NCBI GenBank assembly: GCA_050084985.1
Contig: JBITNC010000001.1
Coordinates: forward strand, 7,130,001 to 7,194,000
Reading direction: 5' to 3'
From: Nageia nagi
Taxonomy: Eukaryota; Pinophyta
Length of the DNA stretch: 64,000 nucleotides
Shown here in pieces: positions 47,096 to 58,800 of the stretch. A program made the translations under genes and the position numbers. Position 1 is the first letter of the stretch; each line of letters opens with the position of its first letter. Below the pieces are notes generated by a model. It was not told the origin of the DNA and did not search any database. It saw only the letters and a program-made list of their open reading frames with translations.

Positions 47096-47559
47096 TTGAT
47101 TTAGGCAACTCTGAATGTGCCCCCATGTATTCTATGATATCATCATCAGTATTAAAGCAATCAAACTCAAGTGGTATAGTATCATCAAGCCATAAATCCT
47201 CATCAATATCATCAGAAAGCTCAATCATATTACATTCTTTAACAAACTTGTTAGGTCCCATAGTTTTTTTGTATTCTGATCACTACCCAATCCATTCTTA
47301 TTTTTTTGAGCTCCTATATCAGTAGGAAAAGAATAAATATCATGTTTTGATTTATCTAAACCTCCTCCTTTATACTTGCAATTTTCTATCATGTATTTAT
47401 GTACAAAAGGAGATGCAAAGGATTTACTCGTGTTCTTCATATGATCATCCATTGAGGTCACTAGGTTGGGAGATATTTTTGTTGCAAAGTAAGAACCGCC
47501 ATCATCCTCACTATTTTCATGTCATTGGAAGTGTGTAGACAGTATTGCACATCATTTAT

Positions 47560-48495
47560 GACCTTCAATATTGAGAATTTTTGGCTACTCCAAATCTTTT
47601 ATAGACATTATCAGATTTAAGTTCTCAATTTTGTACATTCCCATTCCTATCTTTGCAATCTAAGGCTATTTTTTTGCTATCACTACTGAGTCTACTTCCA
47701 AAGGTACAATTTCATATCTAGGACAAGTCATGGTGAATTCCTCCATTTTTGCTACATTACATAAGGCATATGGCTTTGGATCACCTATTACTATATGTAC
47801 CTCATCTTGATATTCAAAATTTAATGTGCCATGTATTATTGATGGTACTACATCCATATCATGAAGCCAAAGTCTTCCTAATAATAGGTTATATGATAAT
47901 TTTGAAACCACAACCTAAAATTGAGTTTCAACTATTTTGACCCCTATTGTTACCAAAAATGTAGCTACTCCAAGTGGCCTTTTTATGAACTATCATATGC
48001 TCTAATTCGGAATGTGGCTTCTTCTAAAGGAGGTACTTTGACACCTTTCTCTTGAAGTTGTATCAAAAATTTATGAGAATACACATTAATAGCTAATCCA
48101 TTATCTACCATTATTCTTTTTATTTCCCATCCTTCTATCATAGGTGTGATGTACAAAGCTAAAAAAATAGCAAGAATTTCTTTACTAAGTTTTTTAGACC
48201 TATAAAATGTAATTCCATCACATTCCTTAATATACCTAAGTTTTTTCGAAAATATAGTAGTAGTCATATTAGTGGGAATAGTTTCATTTTCGAACAAGAC
48301 ATACAATATCTCTTTATGTTTCTCATATGTAGATATGAGATCATACAAGCTAATCTTAGTAGGATTAGTTTTCAATTGTTCAATCATGTTATAAGCTTTA
48401 GGAGCAGGTGGGACACTTATTTGTTTAGTAGTAATCGGATTTGGAATGTTCCTTAGACTCCCCCTTATTAATCCAACACAAACATCTTTATCCAA
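47560..48495 (-). pseudogene. Element G copy 1: protease region
   Basis: 47983-48495 includes IKRIMVDNGLAINVYSHKFL, the active-site region with the catalytic Asp kept. After a frameshift 47666-47911 continues KLSYNLLLGRLWLHDMDVVP, IIHGTLNFEYQDEV, the protease tail. It parallels copy 2 at 44097-44944. Confidence 0.72.
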
Positions 48496-49600
48496 TAAAA
48501 TAATGTTTATTGTAATCTTTGGATCTGAAGCATTCTAATTAATTCAATATTCCCCTTATTCAATAAGGTCCAAAATCATAGTTTCTAATTCTTTACAAAA
48601 GTTTGTAGCATGAACTCTTCTTTAATGATAGGCACAATAATCATCAAAAATTCCCCATTAAAAAATTGTCATCTTTTGCTTTTTTATCTAATGGTTGCAA
48701 TAAACCTTTCTTCATCAAATCTCTCAAAATAAACCTTAGCTAAATTGGAAATGTATACCTTCTATCTCTTGTTGTGTTGGATCTTGTAAAGGTAGGTATA
48801 GGTGCAACTCCATTAGCCATATTTACTATCTTTTCCTCCTTATTGTATGTCATACGATTCTCTTTATTGTAATAAGTATATGTATTATTTATCTCTCTTA
48901 ACTCAAGCAAAACTTTTTCTTTTTGTAATAATTCTTTTACCAACACCCCAAATCCAATACCTTTCTTAGTTGGAGCATGCAAATTGATAATTGGTAAAAT
49001 AAAATCTTTGAATATACCACAAACTTCATTCTCATCCAACTTGCTATGAATAGATTGCCATACTTGTCTAAGGTTTCATTACTTCCTTATCATAGAGTAC
49101 ATAATTCTATGATGGTTCCTTGATTTTTGATATTATGTTTGTATTGATTCATGAATGCTTGTACCAATGACTTGAATGAATCTATGAATCTTGCTAGCAA
49201 ATAGTAAAACCATTTATTGGCATCACCTTTCAAACTCCTTCGCAAAAAATTTACCATCAATTTCTCCTTCAATCCCAATTTCAGCAAGCACTCCTCTTGA
49301 AAGTTAAGAAGATGTTGCTTTGGGTCCTGATCGCCACTAAACATCTCTAACTTGGGGGCCTTATGAACGAGTGGTAGGGTATAATTGTGGATATCATCCG
49401 ACAAGGGTGTGGTGAATACACCATCATAATCTTGCTCTTTTTGTTAGAATCTATTGTAAGTCTCAAAATTGGTTAGCCTTTAAGCTATTGTTGGATCTAT
49501 AGCTAACTACGAATTACTACCTAAACTCTACATCGTAGCTAATTCCCTAGACAAATCTTGTACCGTCTTGTCCAAGCTTGTTACACTTTGCTCCATTTTT
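48496..49600 (-). pseudogene. Element G copy 1: Gag
   Basis: 49090-49404 reads APKLEMFSGDQDPKQHLLNF and LRRSLKGDANKWFYYLLARF, the Gag core. 48740-49039 (PTKKGIGFGVLVKELLQKEK) follows. A decayed zinc knuckle (CAYH...HATNFCKELE) lies near 48580-48640. The PPEF-like start FSGDQDPKQHL is typical of Tat/Athila Gag. Confidence 0.75.
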
Positions 49601-49702
49601 CACATCGTTGACAACATAGAAATAGTCCTTGCACATTGTTAATAGCATTAACTTTTCATACAAATCTCGAAGATCTCATCGATGCAGCAAGATAAATTGA
49701 AA

Positions 49703-50345
49703 TAGTTGGGTTCACCAAAATGTAGACTAAAAATAATGCATGAATAATAAATTGAAGCACTATTTCTCCATAATGTAATATTGAAGCATCATCAAAGATA
49801 TGTCAATAAATGAGAATGATAAATTAGGTGCCTTTGTTAGATTTGCATCAACATGAAACAACAAAGATCATACATCAATTGCATCAACATATCATGAGAA
49901 ATGTACTTCGTTAGCAGCATAAGAGAAGCATGTCATCAACGGCCTATATTATGCAGATCTATAAGTAGAAATTGAAATACGTAAAATAAGATGAAGGGTA
50001 CAGCAGATCTAAGAATAAGTGGTGTTACAAAACACTGTTGTGGGTAGGATGAATTGGTATTGCATGTTCTAATCTTTCTTTGGCTATCTTCTATGATCTT
50101 CATCCATTGTGTTGCTTTTGATATTCCTTTATAGCAACATTTTGATCCTCTTTGATTCTTGGGATCATTGCCTTTTACATTATTTGTGGTGTCTTTCTTG
50201 ACATTTGATACCTCTTACATTATACAATGGTCCATTACCTTGATTACTTTGCCTTGGGTATATTTTAACCCTTTTTACAATAAATATTCCTTGATGCTGT
50301 AAAATGAATTATTTAATACAAGGAAATTCATTTTAGGCACCTACA
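49703..50345 (-). repeat. 5' LTR (49721-50345) and primer site of element G
   Basis: The 625-base LTR starts TGTAGGTGCC and ends TTAGTCTACA on the minus strand. It is followed by TTTTGGTGAACCCAACT (49704-49720), the likely primer site, whose tRNA I cannot assign. A minus-strand TATAAAGG lies at 50126-50133. Confidence 0.8.
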
Positions 50346-51605
50346 CTTATATCCCCCCATGGGATCCCACACTAAGTGGATGGAATAAAATGTGCAGGCT
50401 GCATTCTCTCAAGGGTAGTAATCTTCACCACAAAAGAGAGTTGAAGAATCGACAAACAACAGGACTCGCAGTGGTAACAAATACGTAAAGTGGGATGACC
50501 AACAAACTCCACATTAGATTGGAACATTATGGTAGCACTAGTAGATGGTGATGTTGGCCAATGAATGGTAGTGTCAAGTCCAAATAGCAATCAAATGTTA
50601 GATATCCTCTTATCATATGATGATTATTGGGTGAGGATCTACCCATATGTTAGCATTTATTTTTTATTTTTATATGTTGTTTATTATTTTGTGAGGATAT
50701 AAATTAAATATTAAAGAAAATTGGAGTAATAAGGTTTACTTGTAGGATTTAAATGTTATTAGATATATAGATAGGAGATAATATAAAAATAGTAAATAAA
50801 ACATGTAATTGGAGTGCATGGTCGGTGATACCTGATATTCCTAAGAGAGTACACATTAATGGGGTGTTGATATATTCTTCACTCATACAATGTGTACCCA
50901 GATTGAAGATACTTTGAGTTGTCACTGATGACTAGAGAAGATGAAGACTTGACCTCCAATAGATAGAGTGAACCTCATAGTCGTAACTTACTCTATTACA
51001 TTTGGCAGTTACGGCAATTGGTGATCCATGCAATCCGGTAAGATGAGGAGATTACCATAAGGATGCTCTAGAATGCTCATAGAGATAAATGCAAGCTTTA
51101 AAATTGTATGGGTAAATAAAGATATATACATGTGAATGGATGTATTAGTCCCCATTCATGAGAGGAAGTATTTTGTGACATGTTAGAATAGTTAGTTGTA
51201 ATCTACATGTTGCTAGATAGTCATAATGATAGATTAGTTTGTTATGATTTGTAGGCTATTGGATGGGTGTATTATAGAGATTAAGAGTTGATTGGATATG
51301 CTTGGTCCCCAATCAACTTTATTGGTTGGATGTGCTTGGTCCCCAACCATTGTTGTTGCGGTTGTAAATAGATGTGATAATGTTCTTGTTTACATCCTTG
51401 ATTTTGTATAGATGTGATAAGGTTCTTATCCTTGATCATTTGGTTAGAATGTTGGTGATTGGAAGTGCATGTCCCCAATCACGATTGTTGATGATGATGA
51501 GTGGATGTGTATGTCCCTACTCATATCTTATATTTTTTATTAATTATTTTATGTGTTCATCAAATAGTACATTATCCCCATTTAGAGATTGATGTAATAA
51601 GGGGG
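50346..51605 (+). other. Element F interior, right part
   Basis: About 1.26 kb without a convincing frame. The last 470 bases hold the hairpin array described at 51133-51524, then a purine tract at 51596-51605. Confidence 0.55.
51133..51524. repeat. Array of five hairpins with a shared loop in element F
   Basis: Five inverted repeats share a 12-13 base loop like ATGTGCTTGGTCC but have different stems: TGAATGG/CCATTCA (51133-51158), TTGATTGG/CCAATCAA (51288-51316), TGGTTGG/CCAACCA (51323-51349), GTGATTGG/CCAATCAC (51455-51482), and ATGAGTGG/CTACTCAT with one G-T pair (51497-51524). Confidence 0.75.
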
Positions 51606-51762
51606 TGTTATAAATTATGTGTGAGGTTGTTAGTGTGTGAGTACCATGTGTTGTGTTTGTTGAGGAGGAATACAAATGTATTTTTTATCCTCAACAAACT
51701 ATTGTGTATAAATATTTATCATTTATAATGAAATATATAACACAGTATTCTAAATTCTCTTA
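51606..51762 (+). repeat. 3' LTR of element F
   Basis: 157 bases, partner of 36815-36991. It starts TGTTATAAATTATG after the purine tract and is followed by GTACA. Confidence 0.7.
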
Positions 51763-51767
51763 GTACA
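51763..51767. repeat. Right target site duplication of element F (GTACA)
   Basis: Identical to 36810-36814. Confidence 0.7.
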
Positions 51768-52422
51768 TATGTTAAATTGGTTCCTTACCTTGTTTGTGTA
51801 ATTAGTTTTCTTCCATATTTTTCATTCTCTATTTATGATGGTATTAGGAGTATTATCCGAATATTTTCAAATATAATGTATAGGTATAAAATAATTTTTT
51901 CAAATTCATTCAATATATTTTTTATGAAAATTAATATTTTACTCTAAATTTTAAATTCCTCTTGCTATGTACCATTGCCATTATTTTAAATAAAGCATTA
52001 TTACTTTTAAGCTAGATTTTAAAACTATATTATTTGAAATATTTATGACTTTTTAAAGATTCATACTGATGAGGACTTGGATGATTATTTAAATTACATT
52101 TTGAATATATGACTTTATTAACATCGAGAGACATTCTACAATGACGGATAAGGGGAAGGTAGAGAGCCTAAATGTCGCGTGAGTATAACATTAATCGAAT
52201 TATTCAAATTGATCCACAACTATTACATTTGTATAAATTTATGGTTGAAATTAATGCATAACTCTTTTTTCACATTTAATTATTGTTAAGTGATATTTAT
52301 TATACTTTTTATAGATATCTTGATGTGATATTTATTTATTGCTTCTTTTTTATATAATTATTTAATGATATTGTTGTAATTTTTAAAGATAGATACCTTA
52401 AGATTGATGTCTATTTAATAAT

Positions 52423-52424
<2 letters not shown>
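51768..52424. other. AT-rich spacer, no gene seen
   Basis: No frame, repeat partner or recognisable motif was found. Confidence 0.5.
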
Positions 52425-52508
<84 letters not shown>

Positions 52509-52521
52509 CTCTCTCTCTCTC
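52425..52521. repeat. (CT)n microsatellite
   Basis: About 48 CT units with two short CCT interruptions near 52490 and 52508. Confidence 0.95.
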
Positions 52522-52606
52522 AATTCCATCCATCTCAACTTCTCTAGATTAACAATTTACATCTACAAACTTGCATCATGGCACTAACAATTGAAACTCA
52601 TGAATG

Positions 52607-53042
<436 letters not shown>

Positions 53043-53739
53043 CAAATCATGAAGACATTACTACCATTTTTATAAAAGCTCACTGATTCAATTTGAAGGG
53101 TCAAGCACCCTCGAGACATTTATAGCTCCACACAAACATCAAGTAGTCAATTTGTTTTTTACCAACATCAAGGCACCTCCTTACATTTGTCGTTGAGACA
53201 ACGTAGACACTGCCATTCCTTTTTCGACCTTGGATGTCAGGTTATTCAAGCAACAACCCATGATTGCTCAACCCTCTCTCAAGTCGAAGCTCTGTCCCTT
53301 AATCATTATTTATTATTTGGCAAGATCTCTCATGGTAACTAGCATTGCAATTCATGGTGCTATAGATTCATGTTGCATCCCAAGCTTCAAATAGAACACA
53401 ACCACCCCTCCCCCCATGCCGCACTCCTACTCATCGACATTTTTTGCTTCTCTTCTCTCAACTTCTCCCAAAAGACATTGTTCAAGTGAAGATCATTTCG
53501 ATTAAGAAAGTTGAAAAATAAATTATCCTTCATAATTTGAAAATTAATAATACTGTATCATATCATATATTTCTCATGGAAGTCATGTTACTTCCCATTG
53601 AAAGTGAAGCCTTAAATATATATATTACATATAATTATAAGCTTTCAAAGCTACATCACCTTAGATTACCTAGAGTCATCAAACAAACTTGCCCAACTCA
53701 TCATCTTAAAAGAGGCTAGCTAAAAGACTTTGATAAATG
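53043..53739. other. Intergenic sequence, no gene seen
   Basis: No convincing frame or repeat partner. Base composition is less AT-rich than the surroundings between 53090 and 53470. Confidence 0.4.
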
Positions 53740-54095
53740 GATCAATTTTTGGAGCTTGCACAACAATTTAATTCTATTTGATAGCAACAAATTAGAAAAA
53801 CTAATTGCAAATAAAATAATTCAAAATTTTTGGAATGATAACATCAAAGATAAAAGAATATTATTAATCTAAAACTTGAGCATCCTTCATATCCACATAA
53901 GATTATTAATTTCAAAAAGAAACTTATGATTACAAAATTGAGAACTAATTTATAAAAACTCCATAGTGAAACTAGAAGATGGACAGTACCAAAAACACCT
54001 TCAGATAAAAAAATTTGTAAATTTTGTTACCTAAATGCCATAAAAGATGAAAATCATTCTCTTTTTTTCTCAATCTACAAAGACAAAAAAAAAAC
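53740..54095 (+). pseudogene. LINE-like reverse transcriptase C-terminal remnant
   Basis: From 53881 one plus frame reads HPSYPHKIINFKKKLMITKL, a stop at 53953, KLHSETRRW and, after a short linker, KKICKFCYLNAIKDENHSLF. This resembles the LR..SHxLxIExGRW and CxxC...IEDExHFLxxC segment found after the RT of many LINE-type elements. The rest of the element is not visible. It could be another family sharing this Cys motif. Confidence 0.4.
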
Positions 54096-54097
54096 TA

Positions 54098-54573
54098 TAA
54101 AGGTATTTGTGAATACAGCTTACTCTGAATTCTTGAACCAAAATAATCAAAGTTTAATGATTTTATTAAAGAACTTAATTATATAGGAAATAGTCACTCA
54201 AATACTTAATTATATAAAACATAATCACTCAACGTAATGAAATCTATTCATTTTTTTAAACATTGAAACCATCATTTAACGGACAAACTCACATGTAACA
54301 TTTTAGCTCTCCACTCCACTCCACTCCTGCTACAAAGGTATTTATGATTACAGCTTACTCTATGAATTCTTGAACCAAAATAATCAAAATTTAATGATTT
54401 TATTACACAACTTAATTATATAGGAAATAGTCACTCAAATACTTAATTATATAAAAAATAATCACTCAACGTAATAAAATCTATTCATTTTTTTAAATAT
54501 TGAACCATCATTTAACAGACTAACTCACATGCAACATTTTAGCTCTCCACTCCACTCCACTCCACCCCTGCTA
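54098..54573. repeat. Tandem duplication of about 236 bases
   Basis: 54098-54333 and 54334-54573 are near-identical, both ending with CTCCACTCCACTCCA-type repeats and CTGCTACAA. Differences are scattered substitutions and a few small indels. Confidence 0.9.
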
Positions 54574-55673
54574 CAACTATAAAAAACGCTCTCGATATTA
54601 ATTATTGCAACAATTTTACGCATACAACAACCAATGCTCACAAACCTAAATAATAACAAATTTATAATATTACCAAGCTTCAATGCAATGTGCACTATCG
54701 CGGGCATTGCACTAAATAGTAATCTAAATGGTAATATAAGCCCCATCATTTTCAACCAATATTTGTTTTTAAATACAACTACTTTGTAATTGTATGTTCG
54801 TTCATTGCATTTACCAAACATTGCTTATTAAATTCATTTCGTATCTCATATTTTTACTTGGTTATTTATTTGCGTCTCGAAATAAGAAATCCATGGGTGT
54901 ACTATGATAACAATGTTTTACTTTTCACAAAGATATTTCTGATGACCAATAAGAATGCAAACGAAGGCGGAAAGCTCGAAAGTACATCAACATTCCACAC
55001 AAGTATAACGCAAATCATCAAAAATACCAAGATGTCCATAGCCCTGTCTCAGCTAGGGTTGAGACGGCATGTTACCATACAAAGGACCCAGGTTCCAACT
55101 CCAGGCCCTTCCATAAATTGGGAAAATTTGACCTGAATTCCATTTTAAATAAGACCTCGATAAATCAAAGGCCATTTAAATACTTCGAACATAAGAAACG
55201 ATACAAGACGAAGGTTGGTAGCGAAATATCAGAGTTAAAATTAAGTCATTGCCAAGTCTTAAATATAATTAAATATACCTTAGAATCTGCAAATTAAGTT
55301 TAATTGGATAAGTTTTCCTCGAAGTCTCTTCAGACAAAAATATCAGACATGCAATTCCGTGTACACCCTAGCCAAGTAAGATAGTTAATAAAAATGCTCA
55401 CATCCAATAATGAAACAATCTCATCAAACATAATCATGTAAAATATTCAAGTTGTTACACAATTCTGGAAGAGTAAATGGATCACTCTTCAGAAAGTATC
55501 AGATCAATTTAATCATTCCCCTAGTCAGAAGATTTAGTACCATCCGCAATTACAGCTTTACCTATAAACATCAACAGTGGACTGACATAGCACTTCAACA
55601 TCGCCTTTCAGTAGTTCATATTACTTACAGTAGTCTTTCTAAGACGTTGACACCAGTCACAGCACATCAACAA
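54574..55673. other. Region downstream of the LHW-like gene
   Basis: The 3' untranslated region of the minus-strand gene must begin here just below 55674. I cannot place its end. No other gene was found. Confidence 0.4.
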
Positions 55674-55874
55674 TTAAGACCCACTTGGAACACCATTTAA
55701 CAGTGTGGATATTGGTGATAACTGAAAGGTATCAAAAGTCTCAGAAACATTGTCCATGCCCTGAGACTTTACTAAACTAGATTGATTAGTTATAGTTGAA
55801 CTACACTTACTACTTGGTTGCAACAACTGCATTAGTGACCATAAGATTTCAACCCTGCGCACATCCTTGTTTGC
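55674..55874 (-). CDS. LHW: LHW-like gene, last coding exon
   Basis: 201 bases, 66 codons and a stop: ANKDVRRVEILWSLMQLLQP, then a Ser/Thr-rich tail ending STLLNGVPSGS. The acceptor is AAGTGCAG. The first 18 residues match the end of the family's conserved domain, and the tail is not conserved in anything I recognise. Confidence 0.88.
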   Translation of the reverse strand, partial: ANKDVRRVEILWSLMQLLQPSSKCSSTITNQSSLVKSQGMDNVSETFDTFQLSPISTLLNGVPSGS

Positions 55875-58800
55875 CTGCACTTAAACAAAGTTGCCCATGT
55901 TAGTAAGAGATAACGAACGATATCTGAAATCAAATTGACATGCCTCAAATCGACTCTTTCACTGCTCCTGTTTGAAAAAAGCACTATCAAAGAAAAACTT
56001 GCCTCAACGACAAAGTGTGCCCAGATCTTTTCATTGCGGGACTCCATAATACCCTTTAAGATTGTGAGGCCCAAGCTCCGTATGATCTCGGCTATTTCCA
56101 AGAAGAGGCCCCGTTCTTCACACAACATCTGCATTGTTTTTTGAAACCTCACAAACATTATTAACATTATAATATACTCCACAGGCCAAAGATGTACATC
56201 TAGTAGCAGCAAGCCTGTAACATGTTTCACTGTATACTTTTAAGGAAACATAAGATAATCAAATTTATACATCTCAAAAACATTAAAGGTTGGTGGCCAT
56301 TAAGTGAGATTATGAACGAATACTTAGAACAGTACAATAGCAGGGTAAATCCCTACATAGGAACCACTTGTACATTGAAGTAATTAATGATGTCCTGTCA
56401 AAGAAAAGACTTCAAGTTTAAGCCTGTAACATGAACATCTACTAGCAGCAAGCCTGTAACATGTTTCACTGTATACTTATAATCAAATTTATAAATCTCA
56501 AAAACATTAAAGGTTGGTGGTCATGAAATGAGATTATAGGCGAATACTAAAAACGGTAAAACAGCAGGGGTGAATCACTACATAGGGACGACTGATACAT
56601 TAAAGTAATTATCGATGTCCTGTCAAAGAAAAAACTTCATGTTTAAGCCCAAGATGTGACGAGAACTTGATACATTAGGATCAGGTCAAGTTTGAATAAA
56701 ACCATCTACACTAATATATTAATAGGATTCAAGTAAAATGTACTTGAACTCTGTAAGCTTGTTGATTTGAAAAAAGACAATATCAATAAAACTTTAATTA
56801 GCAATGACAGTGTAGTTTAATTGTCGAATTTCAAGTCTTCCAACAATGGATTCATCTTGATAAGGCCAAGGGTAAGTTTCTTGAATACTAGTTGATATCA
56901 TTTTGAATTTCTTGTTGACAACTTGATCACTGTTGATTGAGGAATATCACTTTGTTCAAGCTGAATCATTTTGCTGACAGATAGTTGAATAAAAGTTGAA
57001 TCTTCAATGATTTATAGAGATCAACCCACCTGAATTTATTTATCTATAAAGCATAAATACTACTGATCAACATTACAATGTTGGCAAAACTTAATTCCAA
57101 TTTCCATACACTTGAACGTAGCTTCTGACGAAAGAGATCTGTTTAACTTCTGTCTGTGTCAACTAATATTCTGTGGATGTTTCAGAACATACTAACTTGT
57201 GATAATATTGACTGATTTGAGCCTGAATTTTTTTGAACTTATCTACTCAATGGTTTTAGGCCTTGGCCATAGCAATGCAACTCAAGTCATACTCGATTCA
57301 AATTCTCATCAAAATTTTGAAGGAAAACTAAATTAACTTACTCTGGTTTCAACCTTTGAATACAGCCCTACATAGTCAGAAATATATCTTCACATTTACA
57401 ACAGTCAGAAATATATCTTCAGCTTTATTGATGTTGAACCAAGCTTCCAAATGTACATCGCCAATAAACATTGGTATCAGGTATGATATATAAGGGTTGG
57501 GATAAACTTGCATTGTTTCCATTCATTTAGAAAATCCTAGGATATGTTTAAAACCAATTTTAAAATTTTCTTCATAGTATGGTTCAGATGTCTGCATGTT
57601 TTCTATTTTCGTAAATAATAAGAAAAAGTTCTCTTTAATTGTACTTATTATTACCTTTTTGAATCTCTTTATATTTAAATAATTAAAAAGGGTATTCTTT
57701 TTTCTCCTTCTATTTAAAAAGACCCTTGTTAATTATGTCAAACCCTCTTACCATTTTTATGAACACCAGAAAACATCTATATTTTTCAGTTGTTTCCAAC
57801 TGTTTACAGTGAGTGGAAAAACTGTCCAGTAATTCGTTTTCTTTTATATATTCAAATTCTCATTGAAGTTCCAACTGAAAACTAAATTAACTTCTTTTTG
57901 CTTCACCTCTAAAATAAAGCCATATAAACATCACTTAGATTTTAAGATGTTGAACCAAGATTTCATATCATCATTGCCAATTTTGGTATCAGATCTGACA
58001 CACATGAGCTTTGGTATAATCATAAAACTGAACTTCTTCTTCTTTTAGTAAAGTCTAGGATGTTCAGAACCCTATTTCAAATTCTCTTCATAATTAGATT
58101 TCAAGTCCTACATGTTCTATGTTTGAAAATACTAAATTTGCTCTAAAATATGTTTGAATCTCTTTATAAATTGTTTTGAAAAAAGAAACAGAATAATATT
58201 ACTAAGGAACAATATAAATTCTGAAGAAAAAGGCTCTACAGAACATATTTAGTACAGTAATTGAAATTATGTACCTCAACAAATCAAACTAGTTGTCAGA
58301 TGTCCCAGTTCAATTACCAAAAAAATAGACCGACCTTTGCAATATTGACTGACCTCTACAAGCATTTGTCGTGGTTGACTCAAATTCTCCACAATAACAG
58401 GGCATCCTATAGTTTTATTGCCCAATTCAAACGCCCAGCTTGCACCACCTTCTGCATTCTTCGTAAGAAGTGGACTTTCCTCACCAAGCACCTAAGTTAT
58501 TTTCCAACATGACAAACATTAGGCATTGTTTTAGCAATGCAAATGTAATATCTACAGAATTAAGTTAAGCAGAGTTATAACCTCTAAAAAAAAATTGAAT
58601 GGGTCTATCCGAACCTACAAACACCCAAGTTTGCATTGATAGTCTCTCTAGAATCACAAGAAAGTAAGAACAGGATCTATATTTTAATGACTCGCTTCAC
58701 AATGAACCTGTTACCGAATCTCCTGGTTTAACAGCCTTTACTTGAAGATTGACGATGAAGTTTCTAGGCTTTTGTGCATATAGGGTCATGCACTTGTCTT

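Larger units (their letters stand above)
38057..50345 (-). mobile_element. Element G: Tat-lineage Ty3/gypsy element, head-to-tail double structure, nested in F
   Basis: LTRs 38057-38683 and 49721-50345 flank a minus-strand interior. Target duplications CCTAT (38052-38056) and CTTAT (50346-50350) match at four of five bases. Reading along the minus strand: LTR, gag, protease, RT start (49720 to 46201), a 136-base LTR fragment (46065-46200), then a second gag, protease, RT start, a Penelope-like fragment, RNase H, a second archaeal-type RNase H, integrase and LTR. Two RNase H domains are the mark of the Tat lineage. All frames are broken. Confidence 0.85.
36815..51762 (+). mobile_element. Element F: short-LTR retrotransposon without recognisable proteins, hosting element G
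   Basis: Short LTRs (36815-about 36991 and 51606-51762) start TGTTA and are flanked by GTACA. A degenerate tRNA-Met-type primer site follows the first LTR and a purine tract (AATAAGGGGG, 51596-51605) precedes the second, so the element reads on the plus strand. Its own interior (36993-38056 and 50346-51605, about 2.3 kb) has no open frame matching Gag or Pol. Short LTRs hint at a TRIM/Copia-type origin, but the class is not proven. Confidence 0.65.
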
